64,000 bases of DNA. Origin: Coprousia sp963931435 (lineage in GTDB: Bacteria; Actinomycetota; Coriobacteriia; Coriobacteriales; Coriobacteriaceae). Position 1 is the first letter of the stretch; each line of letters begins with the position of its first letter. Location of the stretch: contig OZ007012.1 of NCBI GenBank assembly GCA_963931435.1, positions 1,240,001 to 1,304,000 of the forward strand. The letters are read 5' to 3'. Position numbers and translations under genes: made by a program. Under the pieces are notes generated by a model. That model was given only the letters and a program-made list of their open reading frames with translations, was not told the origin of the DNA and made no database searches. This document shows positions 12,661 to 20,738 of this stretch, piece by piece.

Positions 12661-15108
12661 CTAGTCCCCGATGCCGAGCAGGATCTTCTCGGGCGTGATG
12701 GGCAGCGTGCGCACCTGGACGCCCGTGGCGTGCGCCACGGCGCTCGCGATGGCGGGCGGCGGGGTGTTGATGACCACCTCGCCGATCGACTTGGCGCCAT
12801 AGGGTCCCGTGGGCTCGTAGCTCTCGCAGAAATCAACCCGGACGCGCTTGACGTCCTCGCGCGAGGGGATCTTGTACTGCAGGAAGGTACGGGTGCGCAT
12901 GCGCCCGGTGGGGCCGCGCTGCACGTCCTCGGTGAGCGCCATGCCGATCCCCTGCCCGATGCCGCCCTCGGCCTGGACGCGGGCGAGGTTGGTGTTCACC
13001 ACGGTACCGCAGTCCACCACGCCCACGTAGTCGACCACCGAGACCTCGCCGGTCTCCTTGTCCACGTCGACCTCGGCGATACCGGCCATGAAGGGCGGCG
13101 GGCTCGTGGGCGAGCTCGCGGCGGCGTGCGCCGTGAGGCAGTCGCCGTCGCCGCCGCGCACGCACGCGTTGGCGAACGCCCTGAGGTCGAGCTCGCGCGC
13201 CGCGGGCGCATCCGGCGCCTCCGGTGCCGAGACGCCCGGGGCGCCCACGACGCGGTAGGCGCGCGCCATGTGGTCGATGTCGCCCGTGACCTCGCTGAAC
13301 TCGGGGGCATCCGACACCTCGGCCGCCGCGGCCCCGGGCACCGCGTAGAGGCGGCGCCCGTCGAAGAACACCTCGTCGGCGGGCACGTCCCACAGGCGGG
13401 CGGCGTAGGCGCGCATCGAGGCGATGAGCTCCTCGGCCGCCTTGATGACGGCCATGCCCGTCACATAGGTGGTGGCGCTCGCATAGGAGCCCGTGTCGTA
13501 GGGCGAGACGTCGGTGTCCACGCCGTGCACCACCACGTCGTCCACCGAGCAGCCCAGCGCCTCGGCGGCGAACTGCGCCAAGATGGTGTCGCAGCCGGTG
13601 CCCATGTCGGTCGCGCCGATCGAGAGCGTGTAGAAGCCGTCCTCCTCCAGGCGCAGGTCCACGCTGCCGATGTCAATGCCGGCGATGGCCGAGCCCTGCA
13701 TGGCGAGCGCCACGCCCAGGCCCCGCACATGGGTGCCCATATCGCGGCGCAGACCCTTCTCATCCCAGCCGATCATCGCGCGCGCCCGCTCGAGGCAGGC
13801 GGCCGCCCCGGTGGAGAAGAGGGTGTTTCCATAGTATTGCCCCATGACCTCGCCGGCGCGGGTGAGGTTCTTGAGGCGCATCTCGATGGGGTCGAGCCCC
13901 AGCAGGTCCGCCATCTCGTTCACGGCCGATTCAAGCGCGAAGAGCCCCTGCGTGGCGCCGTAGCCGCGAAACGCCCCGGCGGGCTTGGTGTTGGTGTAGA
14001 CCACGTCGTAGGAGAAACGGCTTGCGCGCACGCGGTTGTACAGCGGCAGACTCTTGTGGCCGGCGAGCCCGATGGTGGTGGGGCCGTGCTCGCCGTAGGC
14101 GCCCTGGTTGGAGAGCGCGTAGAGGTCGATGGCCACGAGCGTGCCGTCGCGCTTGGCGCCCAGGCGCACGGTGAGCTGCATCTCGTGGCGCGCGTTGGAG
14201 GCGGTGTTGGTCTCCTCGCGCGTGTAGACGATCTTCGCGGGGCGACCGGTCTTGAGCGTGACGAACGCGCAGAAGATCTCGTTGCAGCCGCTCTGCTTGG
14301 CGCCGAACCCGCCGCCGATGCGCGGCTTGACCACGCGCACCCGCGCCTGCGGGATGTCGAGTGCCGCGGCGACCATGCGCCGCACGTGGAACGGCACCTG
14401 CGTCGAGGCCGTCACCACCACGCGCCCGTAGGCGTCCAGCTCGGCGAACGCCTGGAAGGTCTCCATCATGGCCTGCTCGTTGGCGCGCGTGTGGTAGGTG
14501 CGCTCAATGACCTCGTCCGCCTCGGCGAAGGCCGCCTCCAGGTCGCCCACTGCGCTCTCGCCCGAGCTGACGACGTTGCGCAGGCGGTCGTTGTTGATCC
14601 ACGCGCCGTTGACGTGGTAGTCGTCCTCGGGGTGGATGACGCTCGCCGCGCCCTTGGCCCGCGTGAAGTCCAGCACCGGTTCGAGCACCTCGTAGTCGAC
14701 GCGGATGAGGCGCAGCGCCCGCTCGGCGGCGCGCTCGGTCTCGGCAGCGACGATCGCGACCTCATCGCCCTCGTAGCGCACGAGCTCGTCGAGCAGCAGC
14801 CGGTCGTAGGGCGAGGCCTCGGGATAGGACTGCCCGGCCAGCGTGAAACGCCGACGCGGCACGTCTCGGTAGGTGTAGACGGCCACCACGCCGGGCACCT
14901 TGAGGGCGCGGGAGGTGTCGATGGCGGCGATGCGCGCGAACGCATGCGGGCTGTGGAGGATCTTCACCACGAGCGCGTCGGCGGGCGCGATGTCGTCGGT
15001 GTAGACGGGCTTTCCGGATAGCAGGGCGCGCGCGTCCTTCTTGACTTCGGGGGCGTGCAGGCGCTTGAGGTCGCGGCGCGCGTCCTCGCGCGTGACGATC
15101 ATGCTCAT
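12661..15108 (-). CDS. Molybdopterin-binding subunit of a xanthine dehydrogenase-family hydroxylase
   Basis: This is the 815-residue catalytic subunit of a molybdenum hydroxylase. It shows the family blocks RIGGGFGAKQ, GAFRGYGATQGLFALES and the C-terminal GAKSIGEVV, whose Glu is the expected base. The start is ATG 15108, which overlaps the small-subunit stop as ATGA. It is the last gene of a FAD-subunit/iron-sulfur-subunit/molybdenum-subunit operon. The three-protein architecture matches XdhABC-type xanthine dehydrogenases and also nicotinate or other purine hydroxylases, and the substrate cannot be fixed from the sequence. The selenium-hydroxylase maturation genes 8-13 kb away make it a candidate seleno-molybdenum enzyme. 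Confidence 0.85.
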   Translation of the reverse strand: MSMIVTREDARRDLKRLHAPEVKKDARALLSGKPVYTDDIAPADALVVKILHSPHAFARIAAIDTSRALKVPGVVAVYTYRDVPRRRFTLAGQSYPEASPYDRLLLDELVRYEGDEVAIVAAETERAAERALRLIRVDYEVLEPVLDFTRAKGAASVIHPEDDYHVNGAWINNDRLRNVVSSGESAVGDLEAAFAEADEVIERTYHTRANEQAMMETFQAFAELDAYGRVVVTASTQVPFHVRRMVAAALDIPQARVRVVKPRIGGGFGAKQSGCNEIFCAFVTLKTGRPAKIVYTREETNTASNARHEMQLTVRLGAKRDGTLVAIDLYALSNQGAYGEHGPTTIGLAGHKSLPLYNRVRASRFSYDVVYTNTKPAGAFRGYGATQGLFALESAVNEMADLLGLDPIEMRLKNLTRAGEVMGQYYGNTLFSTGAAACLERARAMIGWDEKGLRRDMGTHVRGLGVALAMQGSAIAGIDIGSVDLRLEEDGFYTLSIGATDMGTGCDTILAQFAAEALGCSVDDVVVHGVDTDVSPYDTGSYASATTYVTGMAVIKAAEELIASMRAYAARLWDVPADEVFFDGRRLYAVPGAAAAEVSDAPEFSEVTGDIDHMARAYRVVGAPGVSAPEAPDAPAARELDLRAFANACVRGGDGDCLTAHAAASSPTSPPPFMAGIAEVDVDKETGEVSVVDYVGVVDCGTVVNTNLARVQAEGGIGQGIGMALTEDVQRGPTGRMRTRTFLQYKIPSREDVKRVRVDFCESYEPTGPYGAKSIGEVVINTPPPAIASAVAHATGVQVRTLPITPEKILLGIGD

Positions 15109-15605
15109 CGGGCATCCTCCTCGCTCGCCCCGGCGCGCTCGGCCGCGGCGGCGGCCAGGTAGCGCGCGATGCCGCGGCGCTGGGACATGTAGCCGGTGCA
15201 CCGGCAGAGGTTGCCGGCGAGGTAGCGGTCGATCTCGTCATCGGCGGGCGCGGCGCCGTCGGCGCAGAGCTCGTCTTCCATGGCGAGCACCGTCATGATG
15301 AGACCGGGCGAACAGAAGCCGCACTGCTCGGCGCCCTCGGAGGCGAGGCACGCCGCGAGGCACTCCGCGCGGGGCCCCGCGCCCTCGAGCGTGGTCACCT
15401 CGTGACCCTGGGCGCGCGCGGCGAGCGTGGAGCAGCCCAGGCGCGGGCGCCCGTCCACAAGGACGGTGCACGCCCCGCAGTTGCCCGTGTCGCATCCGCA
15501 CTTGACGCTCTTGAATCCATGCTCGCGCAGCACCTCGAGAAGCGTCGCATCCGCCTCGGCATCAATCTCGATGCGCCGGCCGTTCACGTCGAGCTTCATC
15601 AGCAT
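15105..15605 (-). CDS. [2Fe-2S] small subunit of the xanthine dehydrogenase-family hydroxylase
   Basis: The 166-residue electron-transfer subunit carries the plant-ferredoxin-type cluster motif CGCDTGNCGACTVLVDG and the second cluster set CGFCSPG plus CRCTGY. It passes electrons from the molybdenum centre to the FAD subunit. It overlaps the FAD-subunit gene by seven bases and the large-subunit gene by four, which indicates tight co-expression. Relatives are small subunits of xanthine, nicotinate and aldehyde dehydrogenases. Confidence 0.9.
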   Translation of the reverse strand: MLMKLDVNGRRIEIDAEADATLLEVLREHGFKSVKCGCDTGNCGACTVLVDGRPRLGCSTLAARAQGHEVTTLEGAGPRAECLAACLASEGAEQCGFCSPGLIMTVLAMEDELCADGAAPADDEIDRYLAGNLCRCTGYMSQRRGIARYLAAAAAERAGASEEDAR

Positions 15606-16420
15606 GGCTGCATCACCCCGCCCTCCCCGGCCGCATCAAGCGGCGCCGGATCCGCTCCCAGCGCCCGCTGCATCGCGCGGCGCGCGAGCACCGGCGCCAC
15701 CTGTGCGCGATAGGCCGCGGACGCCCACATGTTGCCTCCGAACGGCAGCGCCGCCACGGCCTCGGCGATCGCGTCTGCCGCCGCGTCGCCGGCCTCGGCC
15801 GCGACCAGCCGCGCGCGGCCCGGGCGGGCGCCCACCGCGACGCGCCAGACGGCGCCGTCGAGGACGGCGCAGGCGTTGAGGACGGGGATGTCGGTCGCCG
15901 CGCGGCGCACGTCCGCATAACCGGCGCGCACGGCGCGGCGCGGCACGTAGATGCAGGCCAGAACGTCGCGGCGCCGCCCCGGCTCGGCCAGGAAGCCGGC
16001 GAGCGGCATGCGCCCCGCACCCGCGAACTCCACCTCGGCGCCAAGCGCCAGAAGCGCGCAGCACACGTCGGAGAAGCCGAACCGCCCGAACACGCTGCCG
16101 CCCACCGTCGCCCCGGCGCGGAACTGCACGCCCACGATGCGCTCGACGGAACGCGCGAGCACGCCTGCGCACGAGGCGTTCAGCCCCTCGTGCCGCTCCA
16201 TCTGGCGGAGGGTCGCGTAGGCGCCGATGCGCCAGGACTCCCCCGCCTCCTCGATGGCGTCCACGTGGCAGTCCGTCAGGTCGACGGCCACGGGCAGCGG
16301 CGAGCGGCCCAGCCTGAGCCACGCCCCGCCACCCAGCACGCGGGCGCGCGGGCTGCGCTGGATGATGGCGTACGCCTCCTCCAGTGTCTCAGGCCTCTTG
16401 TACGATGCGAATCTCAGCAT
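15599..16420 (-). CDS. FAD-binding subunit of the xanthine dehydrogenase-family hydroxylase
   Basis: The 273-residue protein starts at ATG 16420 (MLRFASYKRPETLEEAYAII), behind GGGAGGGGAG; upstream in-frame codons look non-coding. The vanillyl-alcohol-oxidase-type FAD-binding segments are ARVLGGGAWLRLG (about 30-42) and VGVQFRAGATVGGSVFGRFG (about 90-109), where the usual AT(V/I)GGN motif reads ATVGGS. It should pass electrons to NAD or another acceptor. It is the only FAD-type hydroxylase subunit in the window, since the second xanthine dehydrogenase at 35.5-38.3 kb has none beside it. Confidence 0.85.
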   Translation of the reverse strand: MLRFASYKRPETLEEAYAIIQRSPRARVLGGGAWLRLGRSPLPVAVDLTDCHVDAIEEAGESWRIGAYATLRQMERHEGLNASCAGVLARSVERIVGVQFRAGATVGGSVFGRFGFSDVCCALLALGAEVEFAGAGRMPLAGFLAEPGRRRDVLACIYVPRRAVRAGYADVRRAATDIPVLNACAVLDGAVWRVAVGARPGRARLVAAEAGDAAADAIAEAVAALPFGGNMWASAAYRAQVAPVLARRAMQRALGADPAPLDAAGEGGVMQPC

Positions 16421-16728
16421 GGCGCTCCCCTCCCGCCACGCGGGGCCCGGACCGGGGCGCGCCGGCGCCCCGGTCCGCCTCTCGGCGGGACCCCTGGTTC
16501 CTGGCCCCAGCATACCTGACCCGCCCCGCCGCTCCTGCGCACGTCGGCGCGCGGAGGCCTTCTCAACACCACAAGACCATGTATAGAGTCTCCGTTGCGA
16601 CCGCCCGCGCGCCGGAGCCTCCACCCACCCGGGACACCGGCTGGCGCATCGGGGCGCCTCGAGCACGGCAGCTGCCGGGTAGACCCGGGGGGCGGCCCGC
16701 CCCCACGGCGAAACACCGCTTCCCACCT
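16421..16728. other. Region upstream of the hydroxylase operon
   Basis: This stretch, which with the gdhA terminator makes a gene-free gap of 365 bases, lies between the hydroxylase operon start and gdhA. On the minus strand TCTATACATGG (about 16576-16586) gives a possible -10 hexamer (TATACA) for the operon, without a clear -35. Nothing else coding is seen. Confidence 0.3.
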
Positions 16729-16756
16729 AAAAAAAGAGGGCCCCGAAGGGCCCTCC
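16729..16756 (-). terminator. gdhA terminator
   Basis: The stem GAGGGCCC/GGGCCCTC with a CGAA-type tetraloop (16737-16756) is followed on the minus strand by seven T residues. It is a textbook intrinsic terminator 30 bases past the gdhA stop. Confidence 0.92.
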
Positions 16757-16785
16757 CAGGTTCATCTGGACGCGCAGGCGGAACG

Positions 16786-18141
16786 CTAGCACACGCCCTG
16801 GGCCATCATGGCGTCGGCGACCTTCATGAAGCCGGCGATGTTGGCGCCCATCACGAAGTTCCCCTCGTGTCCGTAGGCGCGGGCGGTGTCGTCCACGTTG
16901 TGGAACATGCCGCGCATGAGGCTCTCGAGCTTGCCGTCGACCTCCTCGAAGGTCCAGGAGAGGTGCTCGGCGTTCTGGCTCATCTCCAGGCCGGAGACGA
17001 GCACGCCGCCGGCGTTGGCCGCCTTGCCGGGCATGAAGGCCACGCCGTGCTCCTGGAGATAGGTCGTGGCGTCGGGCGTGGTGGGCATGTTGGCGCCCTC
17101 GCCCACCACCTTGCAGCCGTTCGCCACGAGGGCCTCGGCGTCCTCGAGGAGAAGCGTGTTCTCGCGGGCGCAGGGCAGCGCGATGTCGCAGGCGAGCTGC
17201 CACACGCCGCGGCCGTCTCCGGCGTGCCAGGTGGCGCCGGGACGCTCGTCCACGTACATCGCCAGGCTCACGCCCTGGTCGTGACCGGAGCGCTTCTTGT
17301 TGTAGATGTGCTCGAGCACCTGGTAGTCGATGCCCTCGGGATCCTCGACCCAGCCCTTGGTGTCGGAGCAGGCGATGGTCGTGCCGCCGAGCTGCGCGAC
17401 CTTCTGGATCGCGTAGATGGCGACGTTGCCCGAGCCGTGCACGACGACCTTCTTGCCCTCGAACGAGTCGCCGCGGCTCTTGAGGTACTCGTCCACGAAG
17501 TACACCAGGCCGTAACCCGTTGCCTCGGTGCGGGCCAGCGAGCCGCCGAAGGAGAGGCCCTTGCCGGTGAGCACGCCCGACCACTCGTCGCGCAGGCGCT
17601 TGTACTGGCCGAACATGTAGCCGATCTCGCGGCCGCCCACGCCCAGGTCACCGGCCGGCACGTCGGTGTTGGGGCCGATGTGGCGCGAGAGCTCGGTCAT
17701 GAAGCTCTGGCAGAACGCCATGACCTCGCGGTTGGACTTGCCCTTGGGATCGAAGTCGGAGCCGCCCTTGCCGCCGCCCATGGGGAGCGTCGTGAGCGCG
17801 TTCTTGAAGATCTGCTCGAAGCCGAGGAACTTGAGCATGCCGAGGGTGACCGTGGGATTGAAGCGCAGACCGCCCTTGTAGGGGCCGATCGCGGAGTTGA
17901 ACTCCACGCGGTAGCCGCGGTTGACCTGCACCTTGCCGGCATCGTCGACCCACGGCACGCGGAACATGATGACGCGCTCGGGCTCGACGAGGCGCTCAAG
18001 CAGCGATAGCTCCTCGAACTCGGGATGCGCCTCGACGGCCGGCTCGATGGTCTCCAAGACCTCCGTGGCGGCCTGGAGGAACTCGGGCTGGTCGGCGTAG
18101 CGCTCGTTCAGATCGGCGATGACCCTGCTGGTATAGCTCAT
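16786..18141 (-). CDS. gdhA: NADP-type glutamate dehydrogenase
   Basis: GdhA interconverts 2-oxoglutarate plus ammonia and glutamate. The 451-residue protein (start ATG 18141, GGGAG six bases upstream; an ATG four codons earlier lacks a site) has the hexameric-GDH motifs YKGGLRF and PMGGGKGGSDFDPKGKSN, with the catalytic lysine, and the nucleotide-binding VVVHGSGNVAIYAIQK. The length matches the 450-residue bacterial enzyme. It has its own terminator. In this genome it would assimilate ammonia released by purine and amino-acid breakdown, which is inference. Confidence 0.95.
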   Translation of the reverse strand: MSYTSRVIADLNERYADQPEFLQAATEVLETIEPAVEAHPEFEELSLLERLVEPERVIMFRVPWVDDAGKVQVNRGYRVEFNSAIGPYKGGLRFNPTVTLGMLKFLGFEQIFKNALTTLPMGGGKGGSDFDPKGKSNREVMAFCQSFMTELSRHIGPNTDVPAGDLGVGGREIGYMFGQYKRLRDEWSGVLTGKGLSFGGSLARTEATGYGLVYFVDEYLKSRGDSFEGKKVVVHGSGNVAIYAIQKVAQLGGTTIACSDTKGWVEDPEGIDYQVLEHIYNKKRSGHDQGVSLAMYVDERPGATWHAGDGRGVWQLACDIALPCARENTLLLEDAEALVANGCKVVGEGANMPTTPDATTYLQEHGVAFMPGKAANAGGVLVSGLEMSQNAEHLSWTFEEVDGKLESLMRGMFHNVDDTARAYGHEGNFVMGANIAGFMKVADAMMAQGVC

Positions 18142-18458
18142 GGTTGCTCCCATCTTCGATGCGGCGGGCCGCGCGGATCCGCGCGGGCGGTTGCTGCCCG
18201 CCAAAAATGCCCGGACCAGTTTAGCGCAGAGCGATTTCGGCACGGGTGCGCACCCGGATGGAAACGCAGACGCAACACGCCCGCAACAGTCCCGCCAAGG
18301 CGCCGCGGGCGCCCGGCGCCGGATGGCCCCTGTGTTTCCTGCGTCGAATGGCGCCCGGGGACGCCCCGCGCACCCGGGCGCGGGTATCATCTTGCCCGTA
18401 TCCGTTTCATCGCATGCGAGAGCGCCGGCTCCGAGCGCCCGCGCCGCCGGGAGGCACC
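18142..18458. other. Divergent promoter region gdhA / aldehyde dehydrogenase
   Basis: The 317 bases separate two divergent genes. On the plus strand GGGTATCATCTTG (about 18380-18392) offers a -10 hexamer TATCAT for the aldehyde dehydrogenase. On the minus strand CGCTAAACTGG (about 18217-18227) is a possible -10 for gdhA. Neither has a good -35. No operator-like repeat was found. Confidence 0.3.
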
Positions 18459-19829
18459 ATGGACATCACCGCTACCGTCGAGGGCTGCCGCGCCCATTTC
18501 GCCACCGGCGCCACCATACCGCTCAAGGCGCGCCTCGCCGCGCTCAAGTCGCTCGAGCGCGCCATCGCCGCGCACGAGGCCGAGATCCTCGCCGCGCTCG
18601 AGCGCGACCTGGGCAAATCCGCCACCGAGGCCTACATGTGCGAGGTGGGCACCACCCTCGCCGAGCTGCGCTACCAGATCCGCCACGTGCGGCGCTGGTG
18701 CGCGCGCCACCGCGTGCCCACGCCGCTCTCCAGCTTCCCCGGCACGAGCTTCACCATCGCCGAGCCCTACGGCACGGTGCTCATCATGAGCCCTTGGAAC
18801 TACCCGTTCATGCTCACCATGGAGCCGCTCGCCGGCGCGCTCGCCGCCGGCAACGCCTGCGTCGTCAAGCCGAGCGCCTACGCGCCCGCCACCTCGGCCG
18901 TGATCGCCGCCATCGTCGGCGAGGCGCTGCCCGCGGGCCTCGCGAGCGTGGTGGAGGGCGGCCGCGCCGAGAACGCGGCGCTCCTCGACCAGCCGTTCGA
19001 CTACATCTTCTTCACCGGCAGCGTCGCGGTGGGGCGCCTCGTGCTCACCAGGGCGGCCGAGCGGCTCTGCCCCGTGACGCTGGAGCTCGGCGGCAAGAGC
19101 CCCTGCGTGATCGCCGCCGACGCCGACCTCAAGGTCGCCGCGGCGCGCGTGGTGTTCGGCAAGTACCTCAACTGCGGCCAGACCTGCGTGGCGCCCGACT
19201 ACGTGCTCGTGGACGAGCGCGTGCACGACGCGTTCCTCGAGCGCGTGCGCCAGGAGATCACCCGGATGTTCGGCGAGAAGCCGCTGGAGAACCCCGCGTG
19301 GGGAAAGATCGTCAACGAGAAGCATTTCGAGCGCCTCAAGGGCCTCATCGACCCGGCCAAGGTCGTCGTGGGCGGCGGCTCGGACCCCGCGACGCTCCAG
19401 ATCGAACCCACGGTGCTCGACGGCGTGGATGCGGACGACGCCGTCATGGGCGAGGAGATCTTCGGGCCCATCCTGCCCCTCATCACCTACCGCGCGACCG
19501 AGGACGCCGAGGCGTTCATCAAGGCGCGGCCCAAGCCCCTCGCCTGCTACCTGTTCACGCGCGACCGCAAGCTCGAAGACCGCTTCACGCGCTACGTGCC
19601 GTTCGGCGGCGGCTGCGTGAACGACACCATCGTGCACCTCGCTACGAGCGAGATGGGCTTCGGCGGCGTGGGGGCCTCGGGCATGGGCAGCTACCACGGC
19701 AAGAAGAGCTTCGACACGTTCAGCCACGAGAAGAGCATCCTGAAGCGCGGCCTCTGGGCCGACCCGCCGATGCGCTACCAGCCCTATGCGAGCTGGAAGG
19801 ACAAGCTCATCCGCCGTTTCCTGCGCTGA
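18459..19829 (+). CDS. Class-3-type aldehyde dehydrogenase
   Basis: NAD(P)-dependent oxidation of an aldehyde to an acid is expected. The 456-residue protein starts at ATG 18459, eight bases after GGGAGG. It shows PWNYPF, FFTGSVAVG, ELGGKSPC with the general-base Glu, and the catalytic Cys in NCGQTCVAPDY. The C-terminus has GMGSYHGKKSFDTFSH, typical of class 3 (AldH/YwdH-like) enzymes, including the near-C-terminal RYQPYASWKDKL. The substrate is unknown. It is monocistronic on the plus strand and ends before a terminator that faces the opposite gene. Confidence 0.9.
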   Translation: MDITATVEGCRAHFATGATIPLKARLAALKSLERAIAAHEAEILAALERDLGKSATEAYMCEVGTTLAELRYQIRHVRRWCARHRVPTPLSSFPGTSFTIAEPYGTVLIMSPWNYPFMLTMEPLAGALAAGNACVVKPSAYAPATSAVIAAIVGEALPAGLASVVEGGRAENAALLDQPFDYIFFTGSVAVGRLVLTRAAERLCPVTLELGGKSPCVIAADADLKVAAARVVFGKYLNCGQTCVAPDYVLVDERVHDAFLERVRQEITRMFGEKPLENPAWGKIVNEKHFERLKGLIDPAKVVVGGGSDPATLQIEPTVLDGVDADDAVMGEEIFGPILPLITYRATEDAEAFIKARPKPLACYLFTRDRKLEDRFTRYVPFGGGCVNDTIVHLATSEMGFGGVGASGMGSYHGKKSFDTFSHEKSILKRGLWADPPMRYQPYASWKDKLIRRFLR

Positions 19830-19914
19830 GAAGGGCCCCGCCGCTCTTGCGGTTCCGTCCCCTCCCGCCAGCCATCCGCTTCATCCCGTGCTGGTCGCAG
19901 CGGAGCCATCAGAC

Positions 19915-19966
19915 AGCAAAGAGCCCCCGCGGGCAAGGCGGCCTGGCCGGTCCTTGCCCGCGGGGG
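19915..19966 (-). terminator. Terminator between aldehyde dehydrogenase and the 20-kb orphan gene
   Basis: Perfect 15-base arms (CCCCCGCGGGCAAGG, 19924-19938 and 19952-19966) form a strong hairpin. On the minus strand it is followed by CTCTTTGCTGTC, so it best serves the minus-strand gene ending at 20005. It may also stop plus-strand transcription. Confidence 0.7.
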
Positions 19967-20004
19967 AAGATGAACGGACGCATAGAGGCGGGTGCGCCGG
20001 CTGC

Positions 20005-20556
20005 CTACGCGACTGAAGGCATATAGCAAAGCGTGACGTCGATGTAGAGCGGCATATCGGGCTCGGGGAGCTCGCTGCCCTCAACAGGCAGGAAGATGAT
20101 GATCGAGTACTCGGTCTCCCGCCCGTTGAACGTCGAGGGGCCGTTGTAATTTCCCAGCATCCTGGTCTCGTCAAACGGGCTCACGTCGGTCGAAGAACTC
20201 GTCATGGGCTCGAGGCCGAACGCATCGACCGCCTGCTGCGCCAGTCCCTCCCATTCCGAGGAATCAACCTCTGGGTGGTACATCGTGACATCCATCCCAG
20301 AGACGATGGTATTGGGGTCGAGCGCCTCGAGCGTCTGCTCGGAATCGCCCTCAAACACCGGATGGTCTATGGTCAGCTGAATCTGCAGATTCTTGCTCGT
20401 CCCCTCGATGAGCGGTTGGTCGACCTCCCCCTTCAAGATGATATAGAAGCAGCTGTAATCGTTCTCCTGCTTGTGCGCAGCCGGCACACCGAGCTGGTTC
20501 TTGGCGCGTCCGAGCACTTTTTCGCAGTTGTGGCCCATGTCCGCGATGAACATCAA
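20005..20556 (-). CDS. Hypothetical protein, lower-GC, possibly truncated
   Basis: I do not recognise this 183-residue protein. It is acidic, has no signal peptide or membrane helix, and its composition and codon use (ATT, AAT, TCA and GAA codons) are clearly less GC-rich than the neighbours, which suggests transfer. The body reads as alternating strands (FYIILKGEVDQPL, NLQIQLTIDHPVF, EYSIIIFLPVEG, PLYIDVTLCYM). Starts at 20556, 20553 or 20538 are all possible and none has a clear ribosome-binding site, so the 5' part may be missing. Upstream DNA (20557-20738) looks like gene debris. Confidence 0.55.
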   Translation of the reverse strand: MMFIADMGHNCEKVLGRAKNQLGVPAAHKQENDYSCFYIILKGEVDQPLIEGTSKNLQIQLTIDHPVFEGDSEQTLEALDPNTIVSGMDVTMYHPEVDSSEWEGLAQQAVDAFGLEPMTSSSTDVSPFDETRMLGNYNGPSTFNGRETEYSIIIFLPVEGSELPEPDMPLYIDVTLCYMPSVA

Positions 20557-20647
20557 GGCATGGGTCGCCTACGGCTGCGAGGAAAGCGTCGAGGAGATGG
20601 TCCACGTTTTCGAGGCCTCGCTCAAAGGGTACCTGGACCTCGGATGA
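20537..20647 (+). pseudogene. Possible gene remnant, 36 codons
   Basis: A short plus-strand frame reads MSAMNIKAWVAYGCEESV then EEMVHVFEASLKGYLDLG and stops at 20647. It overlaps the start of the lower-GC gene and has no ribosome-binding site. The residue pattern is protein-like (amphipathic helix) rather than a high-GC shadow, so it may be the 3' end of a deleted gene. Nothing identifiable fills the remaining bases to 20738. Confidence 0.3.
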
Positions 20648-20738
20648 GGGAGGCAAGGCATGCTTGCAACGTTTCCTCTTCCCCTTCGAGCCAACTCCAT
20701 CTGATCGGGAAACCGAAGCGAGACAGGGCGCGCTGCGT

